From Macrotrachela quadricornifera (Eukaryota > Rotifera > Eurotatoria > Philodinida > Philodinidae): a stretch of DNA of 64,000 nucleotides. Positions 45,005 through 56,989 of the stretch are shown here, one piece after another. Position numbers and translations under genes: made by a program. Below the pieces are notes generated by a model. It was not told where the DNA came from. It did not search any database and saw only the letters and a program-made list of their open reading frames with translations. The stretch spans positions 1,002,316 to 1,066,315 of the forward strand of contig JAJEKB010021102.1 in NCBI GenBank assembly GCA_022393335.1, read 5' to 3'. Every line of letters starts with the position of its first letter. Position 1 is the stretch's first letter.

Positions 45005-48000
45005 TCAAGTTCCGTGAACAATTCGAATACGCATTCGTCGTTGCTTTATTACTTCAACAAGTTTGATAAACAGTGGCATGATAATGTTCAAGCTGACTGA
45101 TAAACCTCCGGCGAATGCGATCAAACTTGTGATACAATCCAGAAAATCTCGTCGACCAGTGTACACGTATGTACATAATGATGGCGAGCATTGAGCATAA
45201 TAATTCTCGTAAGATGTCAAGTTTATTGGCGTCTCCCATTGTTCTATCATGAGTTGAGATAATATTGATTCAACTGTTGTTTTATCGGGTGGATATCGAG
45301 TCGCTATCTTCAAAGCTGTAAATGTAGTATCACTACTGTTTGTAATGAAATCGATCCATGTTTGATTGTATAAAATTTCAAGAGTTGATTGAAGAAGAGA
45401 TTCCAGTGGAAAACAGCCAACCATCCAACCAGGAAGGATACCGTTTTCGTTGATGGTAGCTGGTTGCACACAGGTTGGAGTAAGAGCACAGGAACAATTC
45501 ACTGTAGGTGTACCATAATGAACGGGTTTTGTGTGTATAGTAGAGAGAGGTATTCTATTGCCGGGATCAAATTGCCAGTTGCTTGTTGAGACAGTGAAAA
45601 GAGCGTTATTATGCATATATGCTCGAATTAAACGAAGACTAGTGATAAACATGCTAGCTGTAGTTTGCTTTAATTGATCAAAAAGTGAAGTTATTTGATT
45701 GTCAAATTGAAGTTCAGAGAGAAGAAGAGCATTAACAAAATTATCGGTTGCCAATTGTTCTAATACAGTGGTGATAGTTGTGTTTACTGACTGACAAAAT
45801 CCTGCTAGAAGTTGAAATTGATAACTGCCAATTGATCGAAAATCTGTTCGAGGAAATTCAGTCACATGATAATTAACAGTTGCATCATATACATATTTAT
45901 CAATATCTGTTGAAAACAAAAATGAAATCCATTTTTGTGAAACAAAATCCGACGAACACACTTGATGAAATTTAGGCATTTTCGTAAAGAGAAACGACCA
46001 ATATGGAATAGCTAATTGTGAACAAGAACATTGAAGATTTTCGATACGATTTAGTTTATAATAGTCGGTAAGAGAAGGTGACGAAACTGATACTATCTTT
46101 ATACGCAATGGTAGAATTGATAGAAGAAAAACAATTATAAGAGTTATTGTAAGAATAATAAGATAGAATCTTGTCATTTGACGTTGCACTTGTAATTGAA
46201 ATTCATTAGAATTAATTCTGAAGAAGAGATTGTGTGAAATAAGAAATCTTCGTAGTCTTTCACGGAAACTGATTGGTATTGTATTATTAGCTCCTATCAC
46301 GAAAGACAAATGCATAGGTATATTTTGGACGTGCACTTTTCTATCATACCTCTTCTTATTCTTCGATAAAGTTTGACAATGAGAGGAATAATAAACCGTA
46401 ATATTTTTGTTAATCCACCGAATATACTAATAATTATCGTGATCAAATAGATAGAATTACGATGTTGAATATATTCATAGGTACAAAAGGATGGTGCACA
46501 TGCTTGAAAATAGGCAGAATAATTGATATTAATTAACCAATGGTCAACCATCAATCGATTGGTAATAGATTCAATCTAGAGATAATATATTTATGAAAAG
46601 ATTAAAAAAAAGAATAGTTTTATGACTACCGTTTCATTGACTGAATTCAAAGATGAATTTAAAGGAGGAAATTTGAAGTCATCAGTAGTGTTTGCGAAAT
46701 ACAATTGTATAGTATTAATACACATTTTACTATATAAACATTCAAGTGTAGATTGAAGTACAGAATTGATTTGATAGCACCCAGAGAAAATGCCAGGCAT
46801 AATGTAAAGATAATTGAGATCCCAATTCTTATCAAAATCTGCGATATATGATTGCCATGCACATGTTTGATCAAGAGCACATAGACATGTTGCATTAGTC
46901 TAAAATACATGGCTTTTTTTTACCATCTTTCCCGAATTTGAGTAAATATTAATGAAAAGAAAAAATCATTAGCCTTACTATATTATACACGTTATTCAGA
47001 TAACCGTACATTGGAATTGGTTTACTAAATGGGACTACTCGACCATCAATTGTTGAATCCTAAAAAGAAAGTAATAATGAATAAAGACAAAAAATTCTTT
47101 AGTCTTATTAGTATAACCAGATCATAGTTTGAAAGATAACCAGCCATAATTTGATTTCCTTGGATAATGACACTTATGAGTTGTTGATCACGAACAAAAG
47201 CATTCACTGTTGCCATTTTCCAATCATTAATTGATAAATTTACTTTAAATTGAAATATTGATTGTTCAATAATTTGTGTACTTATCAATTTTGTTTGCAA
47301 GAAAATATCCTGACTATCACTAATTGTTTGCTTACCAAAATTACATAATGTTTGTAATGTTTGAAAAAAAGTTCCAGCTGTAATTCGAAAATCAAAATAA
47401 TAATAATTATAGATAGTATCAAGAATCGGAGAAGGAATAATGACAAGTGCAATCCATGATGTATCGACAAAAATACTTGAACATATTTGATGATAGTGTG
47501 GTTCAAGTGAAATGAATATATTGTATGGTACTGTTGTATTAACACAGGGACAAGTAAGAGAAATAAGATTGATTTTTCGAAGATCATTAACTTGACCCTC
47601 GGTTGGAGAAAGAAGAGTTTCTTGTCGAATTTCTAGTGAAGCATATGAATAGATTGTTAGAACACAGAGGATAATCACAAGTGTAACAAGAAATAGACGT
47701 GTTGATAAACGTTGATCAATAACGAGTTGAGGATCGTTCGGATCGTCTGAGTCTTTGCGAAAGATGTTGAGATTAATAACGAATTGTTTACCGCTGATAA
47801 CCAACGCTTGGAAACGAATTTTAACTAAAACACAGATTAAGAAAATAGTTCTAGCTACTTGTTAGAGAAATTCGTTTGATTTTTCAGAAAATGATATTTA
47901 CCATAGTTTGCCAGTGACAAACGTGGAAGTTGTTGTTGTTGTTGTTGTTGTTGCTGCTGTTTACGTTGTCGAAATCTTTTGACGATCCATGGTATCAAGA

Positions 48001-49243
48001 TACGTAGAACAACAGTCAAACCACCATACAAACTAATAACTGTAGTGAAAATATCGAAAAAACTGTTTCGTTCAGAGATGGAATATGTACAAGAAGATGG
48101 TGCACATGAAACATAATAATTTTCATGTGAAGTATTAATTGGTGTCCATGTTTCAAGCATTAAATTATTAACAAGTGTTTCAATTGTCCTGTTCGGTGTA
48201 AACTTCACACTGCTGTTAATTGGTAGTTTTAATGCCGTAAAAGTAGGACGACCGATGGATACGAAAGGTATGAATGAAGTTAAATTATTTACACACGATT
48301 GATCGTAAAAACATTCGAGTGTTGAAAGAAGTATTGATTGAACAGGATAACATGCAGCAATAAATCCGGGTATAACCATTTGCAAATTAATCTGATATGG
48401 ATCGAGATATATAGTGTCTGGAGCGAATGTAGAAGCATCTATAGGATCGTAGAAGCCCGATAGAGTTTGACAATAACCACTGCGACAGGAACAAACTGAA
48501 GAAGTATTTGTCTCCTGGTAAATGAGTCTGGTCGGTATAGCATAAGGAATATCTTCTTCCGTATCATTGAAGTATAAAGCAATAAAATTTGTTTCTTGAG
48601 CAGAGAGAAGTTGATTGCTCACAATAATCTCTTCGATCAGATATCTTTGCCGATTGAATAGATTTAAAGTATTCGATTTGAAGTCATTGATGGCTGCTTC
48701 TACTTGAACTTGAAGAGCCGATGACGAAATGACTTGTATACTTATGAGCTGAGTAGTAAGAAACTGTGCAAGATTTTTCTCAACTAATGCTTGAGAAAGT
48801 GTACAAAAAGAAGCGAGAGCTTGAAATTGTGAGCTTGCAGATGCACGAAAATCAAAAGGCCAATAGTACGTATCATTGTCTTTCCCATTCAAAAACTCAA
48901 TCCATTGACTTGTGACAAAGTCACTCGAACAAATCGAATGAAGCTGAGGTACAGTTGAGATAAATACAGAATATGGAACTGCAATATTTGAGCATGAACA
49001 ATGAGGATCGTTTAATGCATTGAATTGTTGAAGTGATGGCTGTTCGAGAGTAATAAGATGTGTCGTACGAAAAGCAATTGATTTTGTAAGAATTATTGCC
49101 AGAAGAGATGCAAATAGAACGAGAAGATAAATTCGAGTAGACAAAATTTGTGTTCGAATATGATACTCGTTAATATCATTACCTTCACGTTCGGCAAACG
49201 TATTATATGTGCGTAAGAATTGTTTCAAACTAATCCAACACAT
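45005..49243 (-). CDS. Three-module repeated membrane protein (6 exons, 1304 residues)
   Basis: What look like three genes join in phase. Exons: 47902-49243, 47118-47824, 46979-47059, 46630-46899, 46350-46575 and 45005-46293; introns of about 56-77 bp; total 3915 bp in frame. The product is three copies of one module (about residues 1-447, 448-875, 876-1304). Each copy has an N-terminal membrane segment after an STRxYLxxL-like start, a CxCxxxxVPYxxF block, HxICSSxFV, a second CxC, PGxxxxCYPxxSxLxSTLEC, and ENYYxxCxPSxCTY before a second membrane segment and a basic loop. The loops between the pairs would be extracellular and Cys-rich. A ten-Gln run lies at the end of module 1. Modules 1 and 3 are each essentially one exon, whereas module 2 is split by three extra introns. 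No known domain; it could be a receptor or channel-like protein. Confidence 0.8.
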
Positions 49244-50596
49244 TAATCTATTTTTCTCATGAACACTATATTTGCGTCACTTAATACTGCAAATTCTTAT
49301 CGGAAACAAACATGCAACAAAATTAGATATTGAAGAAGATCATTTCTAAAAAAAACGTTCTACAAAATTATTTTAAATTACTTGTATTCCGATTTATTTA
49401 TCTCACTCAAAGATAGTTAGCTACGACTCTGAATCAAATCTGTTTCTTCTAACCTAAAACTATCTTAGTCGATAGCTATGTCAAAAGAAGAAGCAAAATA
49501 AAGAGTAACATAAACTTGACAAAAATATTAACCATCTCTAAAGAATTTATGTCAATTTTATCCTTAATAATACCTTAAATTTCATTACTAGAAAATATCA
49601 AAATTTCTCAATCATTAAAAAATTCAATTGTCAGTAAAATAATGAACTTATCAGTAATTATTTATGTTTGGTCAGTGAATCATCGTATTTTTATCAGTCT
49701 TCACCATTCCGTAACATCCATTGATTATCACATATATGTTGATTAGTTTAACAAAGAACTAGATTCATAATATCTTGTATCGATCGTTTTTCTACTTAGG
49801 AGAGAACATTCTCAATTGTTCCCTTCATCAATGCTTCTTTTATAATCAGATATTACATGCTGTCCTATTACATAATTGCAATTTTTGTTCTACCTTCACA
49901 CTCTCACCCACCATGCGATGACAGATATTAAAATTCGAGAAAAAACACGTCAAGGATAAAGAAAGAACTTATCAAAAAAAAATTATTTACTGCGCAAAAA
50001 ACATATATCTACTGATCATTTAAATAGGACCCAAATAAAACATACCAACCGTTATATTGAATAAAAATAAAGTATTAGCTACTGAAATGAGAAACTATTA
50101 AAATGTTAAACAAACTTCAATATAATTAAAAAACTTTTTTTTTGCAAAAGTAAAATGAAAAGAAAAATGAATGTTCATTCTAACGTTAAATAAATCAATT
50201 CCAAAAAATATTATTTTACGGTTGGTAATTCAACAAAAGGACTGACGACAATATTGTAGATATGAATGCGAGAAGAATATCTATAATAAAAGTTGAAGAA
50301 GTCTTTCAAACACAACTAGTTTAATAGAATATCTCTTCTTTTTTCTACCAATGAAATCTCACAGCACATCCATCATTTATTTCTTTCAGTTTTAATTAAA
50401 AAATAAATAAATAACACAGAAAATGACTTTTTTTCTCACTATAAAACAAATTATATAATTTCTAGATTTCAATGACTATAAATTGAGAGGAAAGATTTTT
50501 TAATTTTCTTTCTATTTGAATATAAACATCATTTCATTTTGACTAGTTCAATTTCGAATAACTTTGTTTACATTCTCCGCCTTTTCATCTTCAGAT

Positions 50597-50640
50597 ATGT
50601 AATATTTGAAACTTGAATTCAAGTATTCAACTATTCGATT
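50597..50640 (+). mobile_element. Lone terminus of the 14.7-kb MITE family
   Basis: Matches the left end of the element at 14735-14962 (ATATTTGAAACTTGAATTC, then AAGTATTCAACTATTCGA). No partner end facing it was seen. Confidence 0.5.
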
Positions 50641-51418
50641 AAAGAGATAAATGTATATACATTTTACACGTCACATGATTTTCATTCCTTTCATTTAAAG
50701 ATAAAAAAATAACAATATTGACGAAACGATTAGCAGACTTACAAGGTATCAAAAGAATGAAAAATCATGTGCTTCAATATTTTATCATGTGATGAAAAAA
50801 AATGTGTTTTTATAACAGCTGGTCGACGGCGGCCTTTCATTTATTTTCATCGCATATTAATCATAATGTGGAACAACAAAAAAATAAAAACGAACAGAAG
50901 ATTTTATTTTTATCTTTTCTTATTTCCGTATTATTCGACGTCTGACATTTTATCACACGTAAATCTGTTGATATTGAAAGAATCGTGGCCCAATCATTAT
51001 CGAGTCCATTCGATGTCAATTCCATAGAAATCCATAGAAAACTTTACCTTAAGGGATAATACACCTTCTATCCAGTCACACCCTGATTGATAAATAGACA
51101 GATAAGGACACTTTCAAAAGCAATTAACTCGTGTCAGTATACTATCTACTTTTTTTTATTACATTAGATAGACCGGCCGACATTCGATACAGATGAAAAA
51201 TAAAAAAGTAAATATCATGTGATCGAAATCAAAACACAACTAAAATTACATTATTACCTTTTTTCCTTATCGCATATAACTCGTGCTGTATTGCAGCTGT
51301 ATATAGCTGGCAAATTCCCAAAGTAACGACGCCATTCATTCAGTATAATCGAAAATATAAATGCAGCCGTACTATTTTTAGATTTTTAGTTACACACATG
51401 TCAGTACATTTAGTAGTG

Positions 51419-51457
51419 TCAAACTTGAAAGTTGAATTCAAGTATTAAACTATTCTT
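51419..51457 (+). mobile_element. Second lone terminus of the same MITE family
   Basis: CAAACTTGAAAGTTGAATTC followed by AAGTATTAAACTATTC, in the same orientation as the copy at 50597, so the two are not an inverted pair. Confidence 0.45.
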
Positions 51458-51605
51458 CTCTCCTGCTCTCTAGCGTTCTGTTTCCCTTCCCTCAAGATTA
51501 TTGTATTAAAAAATTGTCACTCATTCATATTTAGTTAATTGAAAACAATTAATGATTGCACTTTTTTAGTAATGGCTTGTAATATACCATTGATAAACAA
51601 TATTC

Positions 51606-54023
51606 ATGTCTCAATTTGATGGTCAAAGAATTTTTAATCTTCCATTACGTCGTTTACCATTTATACGCAATGGGATTACTTTTATTTGGCTTGAAAATTC
51701 TTATTTATCATCATCATTATTTAAGAAAATTGACGAAACATTTGAAAATTTACGCATTTTCAACAATTATTTCATTGTGCATTATACAAACATATCAAAA
51801 TGTATAAAATATTTAAAGCGAGCACGATCTTATGAAACTATCATCTTTATTATAGTTATTAATCATAGTAAAGAAACATTTATAACAACTGATGATATGT
51901 GTCGATTATATCAATATCGACAAACACAAATGATTATTATTATATCTCTTACCAACGAAAAAGATGATAATATTAATATTAATTTATCAATAAATACTCG
52001 GGATAATACTACCAAAGAAATTCATGCGTTTGAAAATTATCAATCATTAATTGTTCGATTACAACAATTGATGGATGAAGCTGAAGATTTCGATGATGGA
52101 TTATTTGCTGTATATAATCAACAAGAAAAAGCATTAAGAAATGTTCGTCATGAACTTGGTGCATTCGTTTGGAGTCAATCCTACAGAGGTCAGGTTATTT
52201 ATTCGACTAAGTATAGAATATCATTCTATTATACTGAAAATTAACAAAGTAGGTAAAAAAAAATTGAAAATACTTAAATTGGAATGCCAAGTTAGATGGA
52301 ACATATAATATATAAAAAAGAGACTTGTCAGTTTCGAATTTTTCCAAAAATTGATAAATCAAGAAAAATACGAGATTGGTAAAACAAATTCTGAGTAGTT
52401 TGGAAGAGTCATATGAATAGAGTGAAAAAATAAATTTTGGCTTTTTTAAGGAGAAGAATAATATTCATTTCTTTTTTCTGCTTTTCTATAGTTATTCTTA
52501 AGGCAATGCCTCATCATTCCTTCGAAGCTAAACAAGAAATGCTTAACGAATGTCGTGCATATTATCGTCGTAATTCTCATGAATTGGCTATAATTGACGA
52601 ATTTGAACGCAACTATCGAGCGGATGATGCTATTTATTGGTATACAAAACCCTGCTTTCTTTTTCGTCTTATTAATAAGGCACTACGTACTGAAGATATC
52701 CGTGCTGTGTACACTTTTCGTTTTTTTATTGTTGATTTATGTACACGGTTAGAAGAAATAGCAGCTACAAGTGCATCATCTTGCACAAGATTTCGTGTCT
52801 ATCGAGGATCAAAACTTAGTCGAGATGAAGTGGAACAGCTACAAGTTGGTACATTGGTTGCTGCAAATGGATTTCTTTCTTCATCACGAGATTTGAGTGT
52901 TGCTCAACAGTTTATTAGTATCGATCCAGTTACGGGTTTATCACCTAGCCGAAGTCGTGAGAGTCAACGACAATTTGTTCTGTTCGAAATCGATGTTGAT
53001 TTGACACACTCACCTGATACTATTGCAGTTGATGTGTCTAGTCAAAGTGCTATGCCATATGAGAAAGAGGTCATATTCAATTTAGGTACTACTTTCATTA
53101 TTACTGACACTAATTATGATATCGAACATTATTTGTGGCGTATTCATATACGTTCATCATCTGAAATAGCTCCACTAAGTCGAGATTATAATATGTTCAT
53201 TCGCAAACGTCTAGATGATGTCAATGCTATACTCATGTGTGGCCATTTTTTGACTGAAATATACAGTAATTATACTGAGGCTGCAAGTTACTTTCATCAA
53301 TTATTACATTCTAAGACTATGATTGATGATGATAATCGTCCTAATATCCACTATCATTTGGGACGCGTCTATCGTTGTATGGGCAAATATCAACAAGCAA
53401 AAACATATTTTGAATATGCTCAACTATTTCAACGACGTAAATTGCCACAATCAGCCTTCGATTATGGTCGCACATTAAGTGGTCTCAGTACGGTTTATTC
53501 TGAAATGAATCATTCAACACGAGCATTATATTTAGAAGAAAAAGCAATTGCCATTCATCGTAACTGTTTGCCCGATGATCATATCGAAATGGTATTCCAT
53601 TCTAACCGACTTGCCTATTTATACTGGCAGAAAAAAGAATACGAACGTGCACTTACCTTACTCAAGAGTGCATTTTTGTTTTTTAAAAGAAAAATGCCAA
53701 CTGATTATCCAGCTGAAGCACAGACATATCATACAATGGGTCTTGTGCAGCGTTCAATAGGCAATCGTGATCAAGCTCTTGATTCTTTCAAAAATGCGCT
53801 ACGAATGCGTGAATCATTATTAACCAATGATCATCCAGCTGTAGCTCGGACATGTTATCAACTAAGTATCTTATATGCTGAACAGGATAGCGAATATGCA
53901 AAAGCTTTTGACTATGCTCAAAGAGCACTAAATATTCGTTGGAAAAAATTGCCACCGAATCATAATGAAGTCAAACAATCGATTGAACTTTTCGAGCGAC
54001 TATCGCAACGAAATAATATATAA
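51606..54023 (+). CDS. Receiver-like domain + ADP-ribosyltransferase + TPR protein (2 exons)
   Basis: Exon 1 (51606-52188) and exon 2 (52492-54023) join across a 303-bp phase-1 intron; the acceptor follows TTTTCTATAG. The product is 704 residues. Residues 15-175 are the receiver-like alpha/beta domain (strands ITFIWLEN, IIFIIVIN, MIIIISL) also found at 7358 and 12080. Residues about 200-420 are an ART fold: Arg299 in VYRGS, Ser 324-326 in FLSSSRD and Glu385/387 in YEKEVIF, the ExE form for arginine. From about residue 440 come four to five TPR units (HYHLGRVYRCMGKYQQAKTY-like), probably a partner-binding scaffold. No signal peptide on the spliced form. AATAAA is at 54114-54119. This architecture is typical of rotifer ART families; the substrate is unknown. 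Confidence 0.88.
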
Positions 54024-54495
54024 CAGTAGTTTTAATTTTTAAACTATGGATTTATATTAATACTTATCAGAAACTCGTACATATGTTAATATGAGAACAA
54101 TATTCAAGAGAAAAATAAATATTATATAAATTCCAAGATTGATGTTATTAATCATTTTTTAATGAAAATATTTTCTTCTTGTTATGATATCTTTTTTGAT
54201 TTCATTACGGAATATCCAATACACGTTTTTGCTTAAATACTGTTTTGAGAAGCATCTTTATCAATGAATCGATTGGAAGATGGAGAGAAAGGAGAGAGAT
54301 TGAATTAAGATTTTATTACTTATACACTAGTAAGTTTTTCTCTATGTTTTTATGCAAAATTATGGTATGTCTTTTCATCATTCTGCTATTTAGACTTTAT
54401 ATAGTTTTCTTGCATAGAATCTTCAAAATAAAATGCAAATAATTTTTATTGTCCTTTTTTGAGAAATAGAAAAAGATTTTGATATGTTCGATAAA
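54024..54495. other. Convergent 3' region
   Basis: Spacer between the 3' ends of the ART-TPR gene and the cathepsin-like gene, with a polyadenylation signal for each (54114-54119 plus; 54445-54450 minus). Confidence 0.6.
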
Positions 54496-55807
54496 TTAGA
54501 TAAGTGGATAACTGGCTAATGTAGCAATACCACATTGATTATTCTTATTACGACTCATCCAAATATAACCTTGCATACCCCATGATGTTGTCCATTGATT
54601 TTTAACGATATAGTATTCTTGATTCGTTGCAGTTGCATTATAGCCAACAGCTAACATGGAAAAATCAAGTTGTGTCGTCGAACATTGAGACTCTGAATAG
54701 ACACCCGACGAATAAAAGCGAAATGAATCATGTTGAGCATCAATTGCAATGACGATTGGACCAACAGTAGCAATAGCATGTTGAAGATCAATTTCTGAGC
54801 CATTTTTCACATCAACATAACCCTTAAATAAACATCAAATCAGAAAAATTCCAATACGTTCATTATGACATCATTTTTATAACATAAATGAAAATCAACT
54901 ATTTTTGGTTGGTTTTTTATCTTCTTATCATTTGATACAAATATCAAAAAGAATATTCACAGAATTTCTTACCGTTACATTAGCACCGACAGTCTTTTTA
55001 TTGAAACGGCAAGTTCCATCTTTAGCTTCGTACGGATAGCTATCTTCCGTATCAAGACCTTTGTTATCTTTAATATATCGAAAACAATTATCCATGTAAC
55101 CACCATTGCAGCCTTCATTGCCATATGCTCTTGAACAATCGACTATTTGTTGTTCTGAAAGTGAAACAAGTTTGCCCGATTGTTTAGCTTGTTGTCCTTC
55201 GAGTGATCCTGTAACTGAGAAAACATAACACGAACCACATTGACCTTGATCTTTAACAGGTGTTACTATGCCTTTAGTCCGCCAATCTATTTCATCATCA
55301 TTAGATTATCACATAAATAAAACAAAAAATTTACCAACTGCATCAGGTAGTACAGCATTGGATGGAATACGAAATTCTTTACCATGTTTTTTATCCATAA
55401 CTATTTTGAATGTGAGCATCTTCTTTGCAAATTCGTCCAAAGTCTATATGAAATACAACATGTATCAATAACAAGGATGCTAACTTCAATCTTACGAGAT
55501 CAGCAAATTGATTGATCTTCATGGTATATGTATGCATACCTAATTCAGCTTCTAAATTGTGTATATTAATCATCGCAACATTTTTCTTCCAAATATCTTG
55601 ACTAAAATATTCAATGAATTCATATAGAAACCATCATATTCTTTTTTACCGAGCTTGTTCTTCTGCAATTGAGCTATATTGTTTTTCAAAGTTACGTTTG
55701 TACAATAACCAGGACTCATCTAACGACGATGATGCTGGAGCACTGTAGGCAAAGCCCACAAAACATACCAAGATAATGTATCGATACAAAGATGACTTCA
55801 TTTTCAT
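54496..55807 (-). CDS. Cathepsin L-like papain-family protein lacking the catalytic His (5 exons)
   Basis: Exons 55650-55807, 55496-55601, 55335-55443, 54973-55286 and 54496-54822 join in frame to 337 residues, the usual cathepsin L length. A signal peptide (residues 1-22) and an I29-type propeptide ([11 protein letters not shown] ... [14 protein letters not shown]) precede the mature start near DWRTKG (125). Gln138 and Cys144 (QCGSCYVFS) are present, as are Asn304 in VKNQW and the cysteines of CNGG and CGIA. The catalytic His, expected in LDHxxLxVGY, is Phe283 ([10 protein letters not shown]), and the usual KNSW is KNQW. The fold should form, but papain-type catalysis should not. It may be a decoy, inhibitor or binding protein, or a recently inactivated gene. 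All splice sites and the frame are intact. Confidence 0.88.
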
Positions 55808-56989
55808 TTTTTTTTTCGTAAAACAAACTGTTGCTTACGTCTTATTCTATGCTTTTATACAAAATAAGATTCTCCTTTGTCATCCCATGACACTGCTTTT
55901 GATAATTCGCTTATCATCGACAAACATTAACACTTTTTATCTCACTTTGTTTTGTTACTGTTTCGACTGATACAAGCACAATACTACATTGTGTATTAAC
56001 CATCTGTAAACTATCAATATAAAATAAATAGATTAAAAATATGTTATTGTGATAAATGAAACTTTTCAAATGTTAAATAAGAATCTTACTATTACTTTGT
56101 ACAACTGTAGAATTTTTCAAGAAAATTCAAGCAAATCGATTTTATGATCTATGTCTGTGTTTTTGAAGATATTCATTGTTCCATATGAGTTTATGGCAAG
56201 TCAACTTTTGTCATACTATAATTCAGGAAGAAAAAGAATATCTCAAAAATTTTACGATATTTCTTCATAAAATGAAAAGTAATCAAAAATAATCAACCAA
56301 TTGATGACAATAGTGTAGAAATGAAAACCGATTTAATTCGAATTTTTTTTTCTAACTTTTAACTTTAAAACGCTCTCTCGACTCTCTATACGGTTCATAT
56401 CATATACAACTGTTGTTTTTTCGACTCATAATTCTTCAAAATTCATTATAAATTGTAATATTATATTATAAATTTATATCAAGGGAATTAATAAAAGTAA
56501 AATAGATTATCAGTGTAAATAAATATAGATGCTATTAATACTGCGAGAAAAATTCCAGTAATTCTATAGAAAATTTAGTGAAAAGAAACGAAAAAATATA
56601 ATGGACGATTCTATAAATTCACATATAAATAAAGCAAAACTTTTACAAAAAATTAAAAAAATTCCTTCCTAGGTGACAAGACTATTTTTCAAGTAATTTT
56701 TCCAGATGCTAGTGAATTTCTAAAAGTTGTTTTGAACATTCGTTCGCATACACGTACAAATTCAACCTGTCTGAGTATCAAGATAGATAGAGAAAAAATT
56801 TACTCAATCTTTTTATACAATACAATACTTGCAATTATCATAGTGTGAAATAAAACAAAAAATTCAATGAGTTCTTCGCTATTAATTTAATTTCCATCAA
56901 TTTTACAAATATTGTTTATTGTTTTAAATGAGAAATTTTATTTCAATAAAATAAAAAAAATATCAAGATTATTTATAGTTTTCTAAAAT
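55808..56989. other. Spacer, no gene seen
   Basis: AT-rich region upstream of the cathepsin-like gene and downstream of the RING-VWA gene. A polyadenylation signal for the latter is at 56937-56942 (minus strand). Nothing else is recognised. Confidence 0.55.

Larger units (their letters stand above)
49244..51605. other. Shared upstream region of two divergent genes
   Basis: 2.4 kb between the divergent three-module membrane gene and the ART-TPR gene; both promoters should lie here. Two lone ends of the 14.7-kb MITE family are present. Frames such as the one at 50767 look like chance. Confidence 0.5.

Noticed and set aside
45389..45589. Plus-strand frame of 66 codons
   Set aside because: Antisense shadow of module 3 of the membrane protein.
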